This document shows positions 15,907-24,848 of a DNA stretch of 64,000 bases, one piece after another. The notes below the pieces were generated by a model, which worked only from the letters and a program-made list of their open reading frames with translations, searched no databases and was not told the origin of the DNA. The stretch covers positions 1 through 64,000 of the forward strand of contig NZ_NFLN01000002.1 in assembly GCF_002160955.1 (NCBI RefSeq), written 5' to 3'. Position 1 is the stretch's first letter. Every line of letters starts with the position of its first letter. Position numbers and translations under genes: made by a program. The DNA is from Gemmiger sp. An120 (lineage in GTDB: Bacteria; Bacillota; Clostridia; Oscillospirales; Ruminococcaceae).

Positions 15907-16242
15907 TCAAAGCTTTCCGTACGCAACCGTCCAGTTTATGGCTCGCTTCACAAATTCGGCATAGCCGTGGGTGCGGATGTAAGCAATGGACTGCTTGTAT
16001 TTTCCGTATTTGTATCCGGGATGATTATGAAATGCCTGGATGATGGAGCAATCGTCATATTCGGAGCAGTCGGCACAGGTGGCGCAGCCTTTGCGAACAC
16101 AGCACACCTTGATTTTGCATTTGGCTTTTGCCAGGTCACGCGAGCCATCCGAATAGCCGATCTTACAGCCTTTGCAGGTCTTTTGGTATTCCCGGCAGGT
16201 TTTGCAGTATGCACCGCAACAACCGATTTCCAGTGTATCCAT
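15907..16242 (-). CDS. DUF3795 cysteine-rich protein
   Basis: A 111-residue Cys-rich protein with about 13 Cys (GCCGAYCKTCREYQKTCKGC; CKIKVCCVRKGCATCADCSEYDDC), the DUF3795 pattern. It probably binds zinc or an Fe-S cluster; function is unknown. The C-terminal third is helical (YGKYKQSIAYIRTHGYAEFVKRA). ATG 16242 has AAAGGAG ten bases upstream. It stands alone between the deacylase gene and a divergent regulatory gap. Confidence 0.82.
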   Translation of the reverse strand: MDTLEIGCCGAYCKTCREYQKTCKGCKIGYSDGSRDLAKAKCKIKVCCVRKGCATCADCSEYDDCSIIQAFHNHPGYKYGKYKQSIAYIRTHGYAEFVKRAINWTVAYGKL

Positions 16243-16460
16243 AGGGAAGAAACTCCTTTGAATCAGGATCAGAGCCACTTGAAATGACAGCCCCATAAAC
16301 TTCAAGCACTGAGCTTACATAAAGCCGAGGCGTATTTCCTGGATACATTTATTATATAAGCTTTTGGCTTCCCATACCAGCCTGTTTCGTCCTGTTGTGC
16401 GTCTAGCCGGATAACGCAGTACTTGTGGCAAGATGATCGTGCAGTTGTATGCTCCTGTGA

Positions 16461-16466
16461 TATAAT
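16461..16466 (+). promoter_or_regulatory. Extended -10 promoter
   Basis: TGATATAAT (TG-N-TATAAT) about 100 bases upstream of the ADP-ribosylglycohydrolase fusion gene, with no good -35 match. The extended -10 may compensate. Confidence 0.5.
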
Positions 16467-16571
16467 ACAAATAAAAGTCTGCCGTTACAGGGTGGAAAAC
16501 GTGTACTGACAATTGGACGATGCGGCGATGTCCGGGCCAGAAATTAGAGAACGTAAATACGAGGAGGCAAT

Positions 16572-18998
16572 ATGGACAAGAACTTCAATCCAAATCACAT
16601 GACGAAGGAAGAACTGGAAGCCATCGCGGACAGCGTATATCCCGGTATAGCCTTGTTCGCCCGGGATGTGAACCTGCCTCCGGTTCTGGCCCAGCGCTAT
16701 ACAAAGGGCCTTGTTATCCGTGAAAAGGCTTTCACCGATGCCACCAGCCGTTTTATGGGTATGGTCACCACCCACCGGTTCGTAATCCTGTCCAACCACA
16801 TGACGGATCTGTCCCAGTTTATGGAGCAGAATACCCGCTGGGGGCTCTGTGTAGCAAACAGGGATTCCCATTTCAAGGTATTAGGCCAGAGCACATACAG
16901 GGGAAAGACCGGTATATTTCTGCTGCACCTGCCCGACGATGCAAGCTGGAAACTTTGGCTGACAGCGGAATTTTCCATGGACCGGCAGCTGTATGACATG
17001 GCTGTTCAGAGGTTCACCGCCAAATGCAGTCAGCTGCCGGTACCGGAACTGTCCACCGACGCATGGTTGGATCGGTGCGCCTTCCCGGTAGGAATGTCCG
17101 ACGAGGGAGAATTCTGGCAGCTGGAAGACATGGAACAACCAGCCGTTCCGCATGCGGATCCCCGCACTGTAATGCACAGCCGCTATCTTGGCTGCCTGTT
17201 GGGCGGTGCGGTAGGGGATGCGCTGGGCTATCCGGTAGAATTCCTGCAGGAGAATGCCATCTGTGGCAAGTATGGCCCTAAGGGTATTCAGACTCTTGCA
17301 CAGGCCGGACACCCGGCCCGTATCTCCGATGATACCCAAATGACCCTTTTTGCCGCCAATGCCCTTGTGAATACAAAACAGAATGGCGGAGATCTGAGGG
17401 AGAACCTGTGGACTGCGTATCGGGAGTGGCTGGGTACCCAGGGAGACACTGCCCGGATGAACGATCCGGAACATCCGCAGATGTGGGTTTACCGAGACCC
17501 CCGTATGCATGCACGGCGGGCACCGGGAAACAGCTGCCTGAGCGCCATCCGCACCAGTTCCTATGGCGGTACGATGGACAGCCCGGTAAACAACAGCAAG
17601 GGCTGCGGTACCGTTATGCGCGCCGCACCTTTTGGCCTGGCAGGCCAGCCAGATGCTCACAGCGGCGTGGAGGTAATGGCCGCTATGGATGCCGCTTTGA
17701 CCCATGGCCATCCGCTGGCCTGGGCTTGCTCCAGCATGTTGGCGCGGCTGATTTCCTGGATAGTACAGGAATTTCCCGACCGTACTTACAGGCTGGAGGA
17801 CGCGATTTCTCAATTGGCAAAGGCGGGAGATCAGACGGTTTGCAAGCTGCTGGACCGGGCTGTACGGTTTGCCTTGGATCCATCCATCTCCGACCTGGGC
17901 GGTATTCATGCGTTAGGCGAAGGCTGGGTGGCGGAGGAGGCACTGGCCATAGCGGTATTCTGTGCCGTGCGTTATCAGGACGATTTTGCGTCTGCCATTC
18001 GGGCTGCCGTCAATCATAAAGGGGACAGCGACTCCACCGGAGCCATTTGCGGCAATATCCTGGGAGCCTGGCTGGGGAAGGGAGCAGTAGAAGCTGCGTT
18101 TGATCTCCGGAATCTGGAACTGCGGGATATGATTGAAAAGGTAGCGGAACAGCTTTTTGAAACGGTAGAAGTCTCCGGTACGTCCGCCGGAGAAAAAGCG
18201 CAGGAACCGCCTGCGGTACCCAAGGCGGAACCGTTAAAGCCTTTGCGCCCGGTTGGGCTCATGTATACTCCTCTTACCAAAGCCGCCCTTCAGATTTGCT
18301 GCTCCGCCCACAGAAATCAGGTGGACAAAAGCGGTCTGCCCTATATAATCCATCCGCTTCATTTGGCTGAGCAGATGGAAACAGAGGAAGAGGTCTGCAC
18401 AGCGCTGCTTCATGATGTGGTAGAGGACACGGCCTGTACTTTTCAGGACTTAGCCCAGGCAGGCATCCCGGATACCGTGCTGCAGGCCCTGCTGCTTCTG
18501 ACACGGGATCCCCATATTCATTATCTGGACTACGTTGTCCGGCTGCGGAAAAATCCCATTGCCCGCCGGGTGAAGCTGGCGGATCTGGCCCACAACAGCG
18601 ACCTGGCCAGACTGGAGAATGTAACCGCCCGGGACCGGAAACGGGTACTGAAATATCGTATGGCGCAGGCGATTCTGGAAGATGACCAGTACAACGAACA
18701 GTTGGGGCATTTCCGAAAGATTTTGCCTCTCTCCCTGGAACAGCCCCTTTTCCTCTCGGTGTTCTATGACCGGCAGGGTATGGTGAAGAAGTACAGCATC
18801 GACATCGAGACAGCGGAAGATTCCCACTACGAATTGAATCCGCAGCAGGGGGAGAAGCTGCGTCTGTCCCTGGATCCCAGCAAAACCCTGCCCGAGGCTC
18901 TGGCAAAGTGGGCCGAAGAAGGCTGCAGCTTCTTCCAGGTGGAAGCTATGCTTCATCAGTGCGGAATCGTGTTCCATCCCTATCACAGTTACGGTTGA
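16572..18998 (+). CDS. ADP-ribosylglycohydrolase / SpoT-like HD hydrolase fusion
   Basis: An 808-residue, three-part protein. Residues 1-190 are an unrecognised domain. Residues 200-520 form an ADP-ribosylglycohydrolase: GGAVGDALGYP near 211, the metal-binding DDT near 253 and DSDS in HKGDSDSTGAICGNILGAWLG near 485 are all present, so it should be active on ADP-ribosyl groups. Residues 570-700 form an HD domain like RelA/SpoT and MESH1 hydrolases (YIIHPLHLAEQM, ALLHDVVEDT near 614, VKLADLAHNSDLARL near 668) with the catalytic His/HD/ED/D-x-N pattern intact. There is no synthetase domain. A C-terminal region of about 90 residues is unknown. The protein could remove ADP-ribose and a pyrophosphate or phosphate from (p)ppGpp or NADPH. 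GAGGAGG precedes the ATG. Confidence 0.85.
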   Translation: MDKNFNPNHMTKEELEAIADSVYPGIALFARDVNLPPVLAQRYTKGLVIREKAFTDATSRFMGMVTTHRFVILSNHMTDLSQFMEQNTRWGLCVANRDSHFKVLGQSTYRGKTGIFLLHLPDDASWKLWLTAEFSMDRQLYDMAVQRFTAKCSQLPVPELSTDAWLDRCAFPVGMSDEGEFWQLEDMEQPAVPHADPRTVMHSRYLGCLLGGAVGDALGYPVEFLQENAICGKYGPKGIQTLAQAGHPARISDDTQMTLFAANALVNTKQNGGDLRENLWTAYREWLGTQGDTARMNDPEHPQMWVYRDPRMHARRAPGNSCLSAIRTSSYGGTMDSPVNNSKGCGTVMRAAPFGLAGQPDAHSGVEVMAAMDAALTHGHPLAWACSSMLARLISWIVQEFPDRTYRLEDAISQLAKAGDQTVCKLLDRAVRFALDPSISDLGGIHALGEGWVAEEALAIAVFCAVRYQDDFASAIRAAVNHKGDSDSTGAICGNILGAWLGKGAVEAAFDLRNLELRDMIEKVAEQLFETVEVSGTSAGEKAQEPPAVPKAEPLKPLRPVGLMYTPLTKAALQICCSAHRNQVDKSGLPYIIHPLHLAEQMETEEEVCTALLHDVVEDTACTFQDLAQAGIPDTVLQALLLLTRDPHIHYLDYVVRLRKNPIARRVKLADLAHNSDLARLENVTARDRKRVLKYRMAQAILEDDQYNEQLGHFRKILPLSLEQPLFLSVFYDRQGMVKKYSIDIETAEDSHYELNPQQGEKLRLSLDPSKTLPEALAKWAEEGCSFFQVEAMLHQCGIVFHPYHSYG

Positions 18999-19176
18999 CC
19001 ATCGGGCAGCAATGGGATGAAAAACGCAGCAGATCTGTCCGGTTTTGCTTGATCGACGGAACCGGTCCTTCAATCACAGGAGCAAGGACATAATCACCGG
19101 AGCATTATGCGGCGTAACAAGCGTTGCCCAGAGAACCTTCTCAAAAGCTCTGCGTCAGCTAAATACATTTAGATGT

Positions 19177-19254
19177 AAAAAGGCCCCTTATCAGGGACGT
19201 CACGCAAAGGAATGCAGTTCGAAAATTTACGTGCGACCCATTAAGGGGCCTTTT
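19177..19254. terminator. Long-loop hairpin, probable terminator
   Basis: AAAAAGGCCCCTTA (19177-19190) pairs with TAAGGGGCCTTTT (19242-19254); the 51-base loop itself has partly complementary GGGACGTCACG / CGTGCGACCC. It lies between the convergent fusion gene and the peptidase gene and probably terminates both. Confidence 0.6.
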
Positions 19255-19287
19255 ATTATGTTATTGCTGCAAATGCCTTGTCTTGTG

Positions 19288-20604
19288 TCAGGTAACACAG
19301 AGCTTTAAGGCATTGCGGTATATCTCCGCAGCCAGAACCAGCTTGTCGATATCAATATGCTCGTTGGGTTGGTGCTCGCTGGTGGGGCAATCCGGCAGGT
19401 TGGCTCCGAACGCCACGCAGTTGTCAAAGGCCCGGGCAAAAGTAGCGCCGGCAGAGATATACGGTTCTGTGACATCATCGCCGGTGACCGTTCGATAAGC
19501 GGTCATCAGATTTTGTACCAGAGGCGTGTCCAGTGGTACATGCAGCGGGCGAAGCCAGTCAAATTCTTCGACTTCCAGACCATAAGCGGCGGCTTTCTGA
19601 CGCAGCAGATCCATCACCTTTTCCTTGGTGCAGCCGACGGGCAGACGAAGATCCAGGCCCAGTTCACAGCCCGATTCATTCAAGGTCATCGTGCCCAGGT
19701 TTACTGTGACGGGACCGGAAAAATCGCTCAGGTCATCGTCCGTAAAGCCCTCGAACCGGAATTTTTCATCCAGTGCGTCACAGGCGAAACGGACGGCCGG
19801 ATGCTCATAACCTGCTTTGCGCAGGGCTCGCAGCAGGTAAAGGTTTGCGCTTTTGCCTTTCCATGGATTCTTGGCGTGTGCGGTCATACCTTCCACGCAC
19901 AGCTCGTCTCCCTTCTGGTGCCAGGGAAGGCCCAGTTCGTCCAGGGCCAGACGCAGGGCATCCTTGTCAGGGCAACAGGCAAAGGAGGATACAGCGTTCA
20001 GGGTATCACCACCCCGGCAGCTAAACGGAAAGGGCTCGGCCGAGCGGATATGCACCTGCAAAAGTCCATTTTCGGCATAGGTCAAGGGGAATGCGGAATC
20101 CGGAACAAATCCACTGGCAGGCGCTTCTTCGCGCTGGGAGTAGGCTCGAATGGAATGCCACAGCGTTTCTTCGTCTATGCCCAAAATGAACCGTACCCGC
20201 TTGCGCAAGGGAATTTGATCATCCAGTAAGGACTTTAACGCAAAGGCTGCCGCTATAGTGGGCCCTTTATCATCCTGTGTGCCGCGGCCATACAGACAAT
20301 TATCCTGTACCGTAGGCACAAAAGGCGGATAATTCCAACCATCCTCCTGACGTGCCTGCACCACATCCAGGTGGCACAGTACACTGAACAGTTCACCCTC
20401 GCCGATTTCGGCGTAACCGTACATGCCATCCGGTGATTTATAAGTATGCAGCCCGAGCTCAGAGAGTATAGCCAGTGCTTCATCCAAACAACGGTCCACC
20501 TGAGGGCCAAAAGGCGTGCGGTCGTCTGTTTCAAAAACAGAGGGAATGGCCACCAGGCGGCTGACTGCCTCCACCATAGCGTCCCGATACAGATTCATTT
20601 TCAT
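19288..20604 (-). CDS. M20-family dipeptidase (Sapep-like)
   Basis: A 438-residue metallopeptidase. The two-zinc site residues are visible: H-x-D in LCHLDVVQ near 78-80, Asp in GRGTQDDKGP near 112, Glu-Glu in LGIDEETLWHS near 146-147, Asp in VPDSAFPLTYAE near 170 and His in SEHQPNEHID near 415. It cleaves dipeptides or short peptides in the cytoplasm. It is transcribed from a good promoter divergently from a YfcC transporter gene, an arrangement that suggests peptide or amino-acid use. The start has a GGGGG-like site upstream. Confidence 0.9.
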   Translation of the reverse strand: MKMNLYRDAMVEAVSRLVAIPSVFETDDRTPFGPQVDRCLDEALAILSELGLHTYKSPDGMYGYAEIGEGELFSVLCHLDVVQARQEDGWNYPPFVPTVQDNCLYGRGTQDDKGPTIAAAFALKSLLDDQIPLRKRVRFILGIDEETLWHSIRAYSQREEAPASGFVPDSAFPLTYAENGLLQVHIRSAEPFPFSCRGGDTLNAVSSFACCPDKDALRLALDELGLPWHQKGDELCVEGMTAHAKNPWKGKSANLYLLRALRKAGYEHPAVRFACDALDEKFRFEGFTDDDLSDFSGPVTVNLGTMTLNESGCELGLDLRLPVGCTKEKVMDLLRQKAAAYGLEVEEFDWLRPLHVPLDTPLVQNLMTAYRTVTGDDVTEPYISAGATFARAFDNCVAFGANLPDCPTSEHQPNEHIDIDKLVLAAEIYRNALKLCVT

Positions 20605-20656
20605 GGTTGCGCCCCCGTTACATAAATTCTCCGTCTTCGAGTAAACACTCAGATTT

Positions 20657-20685
20657 ATTATAGGGTAGACGGACGAGAATGTAAA
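20657..20685 (-). promoter_or_regulatory. Sigma-A promoter of the M20 peptidase gene
   Basis: On the minus strand TTTACA (20685-20680) and TATAAT (20662-20657) are 17 bases apart, about 50 bases upstream of the start. Confidence 0.75.
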
Positions 20686-20786
20686 TGATATGCAAGTTTT
20701 TGCATTGCTTTTTGCAGGTCGGTACGTTACTATGGATACGAAACAGTATAATGCTGTTCAGAATCGAAGCATGGAGTTGAGGAATC

Positions 20787-22304
20787 GTGAAGGAAACCAA
20801 GAAGAAAAGACTACAGATGCCCCATACTTATGTCATTATTTTTGCGGTAGTTGTAATTTGCGCGCTGCTGACCTATCTGATCCCGGTCGGCGGTTTTCAA
20901 ACCCAGGACGTGACCTATATGGTGGGGGATACGGAAAAGACCCGTACCGTCATTGTGCCGGACAGCTTTACCTACGAACTGGACGAGGCGGGAAACCGGG
21001 TATATAACGGAGTGCCCTTGTTCGGCACCGAGGATTTCGGTGGCCAGGGCATGCTGAACTATGTATTTGAAGGTCTGACCTCCGGCGATAAAACGGGTAC
21101 GGCTGTGGGTATTGTGGCCTTTATCCTGGTTATTGGCGGTGCGTTCGGCATTGTAATGCGAACCGGTGCCGTTGACGCGGGTATTCACGCCATGATCAAT
21201 CGCACAAAAGGCCGGGAAATCATACTGATCCCTGTATTGTTCACCCTGTTTTCGCTGGGTGGCGCGGTATTCGGCATGGGCGAAGAGGCGATTCCCTTTG
21301 CGATGGTTATTGTCCCGCTGACGATCGCTATGGGATATGATGCGGTGGTGGCGGTGTGCATTACCTACTGCGCAACCCAGATCGGTTTTGGTGCAAGCTG
21401 GATGAACCCCTTTGGTCTGGCTATCGCGCAGGGCATTGCCGGTGTTCCGGTTATGTCCGGCGCCGGGTTCCGCATTGTGATGTGGGTAGTGTTCACTGCG
21501 GTAGGGATCCTGTTCACCATGGTGTACGCCCGCAAGATCAAGAAAAATCCGATGGCTTCGGTGGCATATGAGAGTGATGCATATTACCGTGATCAGATGA
21601 GCAAGACGGATGAGGAGCAGTCCTCCTTCACCCTGGGCCAGGCGCTGGTGCTGCTGACCGTACTGGCCACCATCATCTGGACGGTGCGGGGCGTGATAGT
21701 CAAGGGATACTACATTCCTGAGATTGCATCCCAGTTCTTTGTCATGGGCCTGGTGGCGGGCATTATCGGCTGCATTTTCCATCTGAACGACATGCACGCT
21801 TCCGATGTGGCCTCTGCGTTTCAGAGCGGTGCGGCTGACCTGGTAGGTGCAGCCCTGGTAGTTGGCATGGCCAAGGGTATCGTGATTGTGCTGGGGGGAA
21901 CCGAGGCAACCACTCCCAGTGTCATGAATACCATTCTGTATGCGCTGGGCAATGTGCTCAGCAATGTACCCGGCGTTCTGGCTGCCTGGCTGATGTACGT
22001 ATTCCAGAGCCTGTTTAACTTCGTTGTGGTGTCTGGATCTGGCCAGGCTGCCCTGACTATGCCTATTATGGCGCCTCTGGCTGATCTGGCGGGTATTTCT
22101 CGTCAGGTGGCGGTGCTGGCTTATCAGTTGGGCGATGCCATGACCAACCTGATCGTGCCCACCTCCGGCTGCCTGCTGGGAGTATTGGGTGTGGCCCGCC
22201 TGGAATGGGGCAAATGGGCCAAATTCCAGATTAAAATGCAGGGCGTACTATTCCTGCTGTCTTCGGTTTTTGTGATTGTAGCTGTGATGATCGGTTTCTC
22301 CTGA
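20787..22304 (+). CDS. YfcC-family transporter
   Basis: A 505-residue integral membrane protein with about 12 hydrophobic segments and the YfcC/DcuC-like opening KRLQMPHTYVIIFAVVVICALLTYLIPVGGF. It also has GMGEEAIPFAMVIVPL, GFGASWMNPFGLAIAQGIAG and the C-terminal VSGSGQAALTMPIMAPLADLAG...DAMTNLIVPTSGC. Members are predicted amino-acid, peptide or carboxylate permeases. The probable start is GTG 20787 with GAGG close upstream. It is divergent from an M20 dipeptidase gene, so substrates such as dipeptides or basic amino acids are plausible. It ends at a strong terminator. Confidence 0.9.
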   Translation: MKETKKKRLQMPHTYVIIFAVVVICALLTYLIPVGGFQTQDVTYMVGDTEKTRTVIVPDSFTYELDEAGNRVYNGVPLFGTEDFGGQGMLNYVFEGLTSGDKTGTAVGIVAFILVIGGAFGIVMRTGAVDAGIHAMINRTKGREIILIPVLFTLFSLGGAVFGMGEEAIPFAMVIVPLTIAMGYDAVVAVCITYCATQIGFGASWMNPFGLAIAQGIAGVPVMSGAGFRIVMWVVFTAVGILFTMVYARKIKKNPMASVAYESDAYYRDQMSKTDEEQSSFTLGQALVLLTVLATIIWTVRGVIVKGYYIPEIASQFFVMGLVAGIIGCIFHLNDMHASDVASAFQSGAADLVGAALVVGMAKGIVIVLGGTEATTPSVMNTILYALGNVLSNVPGVLAAWLMYVFQSLFNFVVVSGSGQAALTMPIMAPLADLAGISRQVAVLAYQLGDAMTNLIVPTSGCLLGVLGVARLEWGKWAKFQIKMQGVLFLLSSVFVIVAVMIGFS

Positions 22305-22359
22305 TCCTTCCATAGCATTCAGCCCGAAAGGCAATAGGTACCTCAAAGCCTTAAAACAG

Positions 22360-22405
22360 AATGCTCTCTTACTGCTGTCCCACTGGGCACGGTAAGAGAG
22401 CATTT
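22360..22405 (+). terminator. Intrinsic terminator of the YfcC gene
   Basis: AATGCTCTCTTAC (22360-22372) pairs with GTAAGAGAGCATT (22392-22404), followed by TTT. Confidence 0.85.
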
Positions 22406-22422
22406 TTCTGTTTTCTTCAAAA

Positions 22423-22467
22423 AAGCATACACGAAGAGATAGCCTGCGCATCTCTCCGTGTATGCTT
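22423..22467 (-). terminator. Intrinsic terminator of the GNAT gene
   Basis: AAGCATACACGAAGAGAT pairs with ATCTCTCCGTGTATGCTT (one mismatch); read on the minus strand it is followed by a run of T residues, 37 bases after the acetyltransferase stop. Confidence 0.8.
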
Positions 22468-22503
22468 ACCGATACAGCCGCCCCATAAGCGAAAATCCAA
22501 TCG

Positions 22504-23031
22504 TTACTTCCACTCGTGGCTGAGAATCCGCATCATAACAAAATCGCTGTATTCGTTGTTGTAGTAATAGGCTTCTTCCAGAATACCTTCCTGCTTGAAT
22601 CCAATTTTCCTGTAAAATGCCAACGCCTCTTCATTTAATCCTACTACTCCAATGGAAACGCGGTGCATCTCGTATTCATGAAAGGCCATGTCCAGCACAA
22701 GCCGGATGGCTTCTGTGCCGTATCCTTTGTTCTGCATTTGCGGGTCAGGGATGATAATGGTAAGATCCGTTTGGTGCCAGGCGGGAAACATGCGCAGCAG
22801 CCCGGTTTCTCCTAAAATATTGCCGTCCAGATCTGTAATGGTAAACCAGACCGAATCGTCCGATTGGTGGTCGCCAGCAATGCAGGCTTTCATCTCGGAT
22901 TCGCTGATTGGCTTCTCAAAACCGCACTGAAACATGACCTTCGGCTGATTGAACCAATAGGTAAAATACGGCGCATCTTCTTCCCGCTGTTCACGCAGGA
23001 TAATCCGGCTTCCTCTGATTTCTTTATGCAT
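22504..23031 (-). CDS. GNAT-family N-acetyltransferase (RimJ/RimL-like)
   Basis: A 175-residue acetyltransferase of the RimJ/RimL subgroup. It begins RGSRIILREQREEDAPYF and has the acetyl-CoA loop QMQNKGYGTEAIRLVLDMAF near residues 99-118 (Q/R-x-x-G-x-G/A) and VVGLNEEALAFYRKIGFKQEG near 130-150. The substrate is unknown; candidates are a ribosomal protein N-terminus, an amino sugar or an antibiotic. It is a single-gene unit. Confidence 0.88.
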   Translation of the reverse strand: MHKEIRGSRIILREQREEDAPYFTYWFNQPKVMFQCGFEKPISESEMKACIAGDHQSDDSVWFTITDLDGNILGETGLLRMFPAWHQTDLTIIIPDPQMQNKGYGTEAIRLVLDMAFHEYEMHRVSIGVVGLNEEALAFYRKIGFKQEGILEEAYYYNNEYSDFVMMRILSHEWK

Positions 23032-23090
23032 AGGTATCCATAAACCTTTCTTGTATGTCGACGAATTAAACGGACGCAGACTTTATCCGG

Positions 23091-23762
23091 TCAATCCGCC
23101 GGATTTTCAGCAGTATTTTTGTGGCGCTTCAAAAAGCGGGCGGCAGCTTTGGCAACGGACTTTCGGGGGCTGTTCAGCTGACTTTGTGCAAAACGCAATA
23201 TGGCGGCCTGGCTGTGGGACTGCGCGAAATACTGGTTAAAGCAATCCAGAATGTGCCCGCACATCACCCGGTTGCATTCCGGAGAGGGCTTGCCATGATG
23301 CAGATAGACAATCTGCGGAACCTCCAGCAGCCGCGCAGTGATGTCGGATTCCCAGTCCGGCCTGGCCTGTACAATTTTCCAGGCATTGCCTGCCACATTG
23401 GCGGCTGTAACCATCTGCGTATCGCGGAGCAGGCCAAAGTACATCTCATAAAGAGAATCAAACCGATGCTCTGTATCTACTGCCGCAAGGTTGGCCAGAG
23501 TCAGGATTCCATCCCATTTGACAAAGCTGTTGGTGTCCTGCAGCCAGTTCGCTGTATCGCGAAAATACGGATAGACCGCTCCCGGCTGCTGTTCGCTCAA
23601 AAAACGGATTGTTTTGGTGCAGCTGTATCGAAGCGGCGAGCGGTCGCTCCGGACAACTTCAAATAACGCAGCCAGCAGGGAAGAATCATTCCCTGCTTCA
23701 AGAGCCAGTTGGTGCAGATCCGGCTTCGTTTTCAGATGCTGCAACAGGGTATCCTTATCCAT
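23091..23762 (-). CDS. HEAT-repeat-like protein
   Basis: A 223-residue, almost entirely helical protein with repeated paired-helix units (SPLRYSCTKTIRFLSEQQPGAVYPYF, VKWDGILTLANLAAV, VTAANVAGNAWKIVQ), as in HEAT/armadillo solenoids. No catalytic motif was seen. It ends in a basic tail (KSVAKAAARFLKRHKN). ATG 23762 has AAGGAGG seven bases upstream and is preferred to the longer frame. It is likely a protein-binding scaffold; the partner is unknown. Confidence 0.72.
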   Translation of the reverse strand: MDKDTLLQHLKTKPDLHQLALEAGNDSSLLAALFEVVRSDRSPLRYSCTKTIRFLSEQQPGAVYPYFRDTANWLQDTNSFVKWDGILTLANLAAVDTEHRFDSLYEMYFGLLRDTQMVTAANVAGNAWKIVQARPDWESDITARLLEVPQIVYLHHGKPSPECNRVMCGHILDCFNQYFAQSHSQAAILRFAQSQLNSPRKSVAKAAARFLKRHKNTAENPAD

Positions 23763-23870
23763 AGCGGCCTCCTTTGACACGGCAAACAACAGCGATACCG
23801 ATTCTATTGTATCGCATCCATTTTCCCGCCACAAGAGTTTTGAAAATACTAATCTTGCAGAATATCGGCA

Positions 23871-23915
23871 AAAAGCCTTTGCGGCTGACCACCCGGATCA
23901 GCCGCAAAGGCTTTT
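23871..23915. terminator. Bidirectional intrinsic terminator
   Basis: Perfect 18-bp arms AAAAGCCTTTGCGGCTGA / TCAGCCGCAAAGGCTTTT with a 9-base loop, just downstream of the PAP2 gene on the minus strand. Confidence 0.88.
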
Positions 23916-23942
23916 GACTACGGTATCTGATAAAGAACACCG

Positions 23943-24812
23943 TCATATCTTTGTACGCCGAAACATTGCTGTGCAGATACCGTACACACAGAGCAAACTG
24001 ATTACAAACCCGGCAACCGTGTCGGTCAGGTAGTGCGCACCCATTACGATCCGGGTAAACGCTACCACACCGGCCCAGGCAAAACCGATTGCCAGGAATA
24101 GGTTCCGGAACTTCTGCAGCTGCGGTTTCAGATAGGGGATAAGCCCCAACAGCAGCATAACAGTTGCATTGGCGGTGTGTCCGGAAGGAAAGGATTTGAA
24201 CTCTTCGGAAGCTACTCCTACGGCAATTAGACTGTCCTTCAGCGTGCCGCCCATCTGCCACCAGGGCAGAAAACAGGCTTCCGCATTGCTGGCAACAAGC
24301 CGCATACGGGGCCGCCCCCAGGGAACCTTAATGCAGTTTACCAGTACCATTTCGCAGAGGATAACAAAGAACACCGCAGCCGCAGCCCGAACTAAAACAG
24401 CCCGGTCGGCACCACGCGCCAGGCGCAGCACCAGGATTATGGTTCCGGCGCTTAATGCCAGCCCAACCACGGCCAGAATCACCGGAGATACCGGCAGATA
24501 CATGGTAGGCATAAAACAAATCATCAGCGTTCCCGAAAGAACCAGCAGGGTGCCGCCAACGCACTGGGAAACACCCAGAATCCGATTCTGCCGGTTGCGG
24601 CCGCACAGCAGAAGACTGCCTGCCGCGACCAGACCAAGGGTAGCGGGGATCTCGCCATAGGCAGCGAAAAACATGGCAAAGGGATTGGTTTCATTGTACA
24701 ACGCACAGGATAGCGGGTAATCCACAAAAGAGCCAAGCAGCATCAGAGCTGCCGCAATCCCGAGGCTGGCAAGCAGAACCCTGGGGGACAAAAACGCAGA
24801 TTGTTTCTTCAC
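23943..24812 (-). CDS. PAP2-family membrane phosphatase
   Basis: A membrane phosphatase of about 289 residues with six or more hydrophobic segments and the three type 2 phosphatidic-acid-phosphatase motifs: KVPWGRPR (K-x6-RP), PSGHT, and TRIVMGAHYLTD (S/T-R-x5-H-x3-D). It hydrolyses lipid phosphates or undecaprenyl pyrophosphate at the membrane. GTG 24812 has AGAGGAG nine bases upstream and is preferred; ATG 24839 has no ribosome-binding site. It is immediately downstream of the esterase gene on the same strand, so the two are probably co-transcribed. Confidence 0.88.
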   Translation of the reverse strand: MKKQSAFLSPRVLLASLGIAAALMLLGSFVDYPLSCALYNETNPFAMFFAAYGEIPATLGLVAAGSLLLCGRNRQNRILGVSQCVGGTLLVLSGTLMICFMPTMYLPVSPVILAVVGLALSAGTIILVLRLARGADRAVLVRAAAAVFFVILCEMVLVNCIKVPWGRPRMRLVASNAEACFLPWWQMGGTLKDSLIAVGVASEEFKSFPSGHTANATVMLLLGLIPYLKPQLQKFRNLFLAIGFAWAGVVAFTRIVMGAHYLTDTVAGFVISLLCVYGICTAMFRRTKI

Positions 24813-24848
24813 AAGATTACGCTCCTCTTTCATTTTCATCCGGGGCGA

